Positions 5,559 through 7,568 of a stretch of 7,568 nt of DNA are shown piece by piece. The stretch covers positions 1 through 7,568 of the forward strand of contig JADGQE010000187.1 of the NCBI GenBank assembly GCA_017882055.1, written 5' to 3'. Source of the DNA: Thermoflexales bacterium (GTDB lineage Bacteria > Chloroflexota > Anaerolineae > Fen-1058). Within the stretch, counting starts at the first letter, position 1, and each line of letters opens with the position of its first letter. Position numbers and translations under genes: made by a program. The notes beneath the pieces were generated by a model. That model saw only the letters and a list, made by a program, of their open reading frames with translations. It did not search any database and was not told where the DNA came from.

Positions 5559-7568
5559 ATGTCTGTCTTTAACCTTGCCTGGCTAATCATTGTTTTTCCC
5601 GTCATCGGGCTGCTGATTAACACCTTCGGCGGCAAGAAACGCGGTGAGACCGAGATCGGGCTGACGGCCGTGATCTTCGCCGGCGCATCTTTTGTCATGT
5701 CGCTGCTGGCCATCGCCGCGTTGTTCCAGATGTCGCCCGAAGCACGGGCCGAAGGCGTCGAAGTTCCGCTGTATACCTTCTTCTCGCTCGGTAAGTCGAC
5801 CGTTACTTTCGGCCTGCATATCGACACTTTGACGGCAGTGATGTTGATGGTGGTGACTTTCGTCGGCACGCTGATCCACATCTACGCTATCGGCTACATG
5901 CACGGCGACAGCCGCTTCCAGCGCTTCTTCATCTACCTCAATCTGTTCATGGCCGCGATGTTGATTTTGGTGCTGGGCAGCAGTTACCTGATGATGTTCG
6001 TCGGGTGGGAAGGCGTTGGTCTGTGCTCGTTCCTGCTGATTGGCTTCTGGTTCGAGAAGGATGCCAACGGCAACGCGGCTAAGAAAGCCATGGTGGCCAA
6101 CCGCGTCGGCGATTATGGTGTGATTCTGGCGATGCTGGCAATGTTCTTCGTCGCAGGCACAGTGCAATACAATGGCGTATTTGATGAGGCAAAAAATATT
6201 AGCCCCGCATGGCTAACATTGATCACCTTATTACTGGTAGTCGGTGTGACCGGCAAGTCGGCGCAGATTCCGTTGTACGTATGGCTGCCTGACGCGATGG
6301 CCGGACCCACGCCGGTGTCGGCCTTGATTCATGCGGCGACGATGGTCACAGCCGGCGTGTATCTCATCGCCCGATCGTTCCCGCTGTTTTCGCTGGTGCC
6401 GGATGTGCAACAATTCGTCGGCATCCTTGGCGCAGTGACGGCGTTGTTCGCCGGATCGATCGCCCTGGCGCAGTTCGATATCAAGAAAGTGCTGGCCTAC
6501 TCGACCGTGTCGCAGCTGGGCTTCATGGTCAGCGCGGTCGGCATGGGGGCCACCGTCGCCGGCATCTTCCATTTGATGACGCACGCGTTCTTCAAAGCGC
6601 TGTTGTTCCTCGGCGCAGGCTCGGTGATTCACGGCGTGGAGCATGGACATCATCACGTGCACGAAAAGGCGCTCGACGCGCACGGCGGCCATGCTGATAA
6701 GCCGCACGAAGAAGAGGCATTCGATCCGCAGGACATGCGCAACATGGGCGGCCTGTGGAATCGCATGCCGATCACGAAATGGGTGTACTTGATCGGCGCA
6801 CTGGCTTTGGCGGGGATCATTCCCTTCGCCGGGTTCTGGAGCAAGGACGAAATTCTGGCCGAGGCGTCTCACAAGAGTCCGGTGGCGTTTGTGTTACTGT
6901 TGATCGCGGCGGCCTTCACGGCGTTCTATATGACGCGCCAGATTATCATGATTTTCTTCGGCAAACCGAAGAGCGAAGCCGCGGCGCACGCGGCCGAGAG
7001 CTCGCCGTGGATGACGACGCCGCTGATCGTTCTGGCGTTCTTCTCAGTCACGATTGGTCTTATCAATATCACCGGCGGCTTCACGCACTGGCTCGAACCC
7101 AGCGAGGCCTTCGCCGGGCTGGATCCGGCGATCGCAATCGGTTCGACGGTGGTCGCGGTGTTGGCCATCATTGTATCGTTCTTCATCTATCGGCCGCGCG
7201 AGAAAGCTGCCACGCTGGACGATCCGCTGCGCAAGACGGGCTTCATCTTCACACTGCTCAACAACAAATACTGGATCGATCAGTTGTACGATCGGTTGTT
7301 CGTGCGGCCTTTCAAGTGGCTGGCCGGTTTCCTGGCAACCGTGGTCGATTGGCGCTTCTGGCATGACTGGTTCCACGACTCGATCCTGTATGGCGGTTTC
7401 ATGGCGCTGACGTCGTTCCTGGCCAACCCGATCGATAAGCTCGTCATCGATGGTGCAGTCAACGGCACGGGTCGCTTAATCGCGTGGACCTCCGGCCGAT
7501 TGCGCACCATCCAGACCGGTTTCGTCCGCAGCTACGCCCTGATGATGCTGGTCGGCGTCGCTGTGGTC
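5559..7568 (+). CDS. nuoL: NADH-quinone oxidoreductase subunit L (antiporter-like), 3' end outside window
   Basis: NuoL is the distal antiporter-like proton-pumping subunit of complex I. The frame is open from the ATG at 5559 to the last base (670 codons, no stop). The ATG follows AAAGG (5547-5551). The proton-translocation core is intact: GWEGVGLCS (149-157, E151), K233 in TGKSAQIPLYVWLPDAMAGP, H338, H342 and K346 in HLMTHAFFKALLFL, and the K429-D430 pair in GFWSKDEIL. After that come the remaining helices and the start of the long C-terminal lateral-helix region (about 566 on, NNKYWIDQLYDRLFVRP). At over 670 residues it is longer than E. coli NuoL (613), as in several phyla with extended C-termini; the text VNGTGRLIAWTSGRLRTIQT (634-653) and the following helix suggest the end is close. 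Odd points are a His-rich insert at 358-390 and an A-run with hairpin near codon 212. Confidence 0.97.
   Translation, partial: MSVFNLAWLIIVFPVIGLLINTFGGKKRGETEIGLTAVIFAGASFVMSLLAIAALFQMSPEARAEGVEVPLYTFFSLGKSTVTFGLHIDTLTAVMLMVVTFVGTLIHIYAIGYMHGDSRFQRFFIYLNLFMAAMLILVLGSSYLMMFVGWEGVGLCSFLLIGFWFEKDANGNAAKKAMVANRVGDYGVILAMLAMFFVAGTVQYNGVFDEAKNISPAWLTLITLLLVVGVTGKSAQIPLYVWLPDAMAGPTPVSALIHAATMVTAGVYLIARSFPLFSLVPDVQQFVGILGAVTALFAGSIALAQFDIKKVLAYSTVSQLGFMVSAVGMGATVAGIFHLMTHAFFKALLFLGAGSVIHGVEHGHHHVHEKALDAHGGHADKPHEEEAFDPQDMRNMGGLWNRMPITKWVYLIGALALAGIIPFAGFWSKDEILAEASHKSPVAFVLLLIAAAFTAFYMTRQIIMIFFGKPKSEAAAHAAESSPWMTTPLIVLAFFSVTIGLINITGGFTHWLEPSEAFAGLDPAIAIGSTVVAVLAIIVSFFIYRPREKAATLDDPLRKTGFIFTLLNNKYWIDQLYDRLFVRPFKWLAGFLATVVDWRFWHDWFHDSILYGGFMALTSFLANPIDKLVIDGAVNGTGRLIAWTSGRLRTIQTGFVRSYALMMLVGVAVV
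6191..6216 (+). other. A-run in slippery-heptamer form followed by a small hairpin in nuoL
   Basis: In the nuoL frame, A AAA AAT (6191-6197) has the X XXY YYZ form of a -1 slippery site. One base later TTAGCC (6199-6204) pairs perfectly with GGCTAA (6211-6216) across a 6-base loop. A -1 shift would read TAT TAG and stop at 6200-6202, giving a product of about 214 residues. The stem is short and the spacing is shorter than the usual 5-9 bases, so functional frameshifting is doubtful. Confidence 0.3.

Noticed and set aside
5583..6167. Antisense open frame rich in His and Gln opposite nuoL
   Set aside because: Its composition is the complement of hydrophobic membrane-helix codons; nuoL in the sense frame is unmistakable.

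Overview
The window holds most of a bacterial NADH:quinone oxidoreductase (respiratory complex I) operon, preceded by a small type II toxin-antitoxin pair. All eight genes lie on the + strand. I estimate moderately high G+C content by eye (not computed). The mix of features points to a free-living respiring bacterium, with Chloroflexota (Anaerolineae-like) as my best guess. These features are a Thermus-like NuoG carrying an extra N7 cluster, a long NuoL, and spacers and one coding stretch made of degenerate 7-base repeats. The phylum assignment is inference from general resemblance; nothing in the window is diagnostic.

Layout: 12-251 encodes a RelB/Phd-like antitoxin and 238-513 a RelE/ParE-like toxin, overlapping by 14 bases. 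After 30 bases comes nuoG (544-2931), then nuoH (2935-3981). A 157-base repeat-rich spacer follows (3982-4138), then nuoI (4139-4645) and a second, 77-base spacer with an inverted repeat (4646-4722). The window ends with nuoJ (4723-5238), nuoK (5235-5555) and nuoL (5559 to the window end, still open after 670 codons).

Function: NuoG carries electrons through its Fe-S clusters toward NuoI, whose two [4Fe-4S] clusters relay them to the quinone site roofed by NuoH. NuoJ, NuoK and NuoL are membrane subunits of the proton-pumping arm. All cluster ligands and the main proton-channel residues I looked for are present, so this complex I looks functional. nuoE/F (expected upstream) and nuoM/N (expected downstream) are outside the window.

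I do not see a clearly new biological system here. Points worth a second look are the toxin-antitoxin pair placed directly ahead of nuoG, degenerate heptamer repeats inside nuoG and around nuoI, a histidine-rich insert in NuoL, and a slippery-site-like A-run followed by a hairpin in nuoL.
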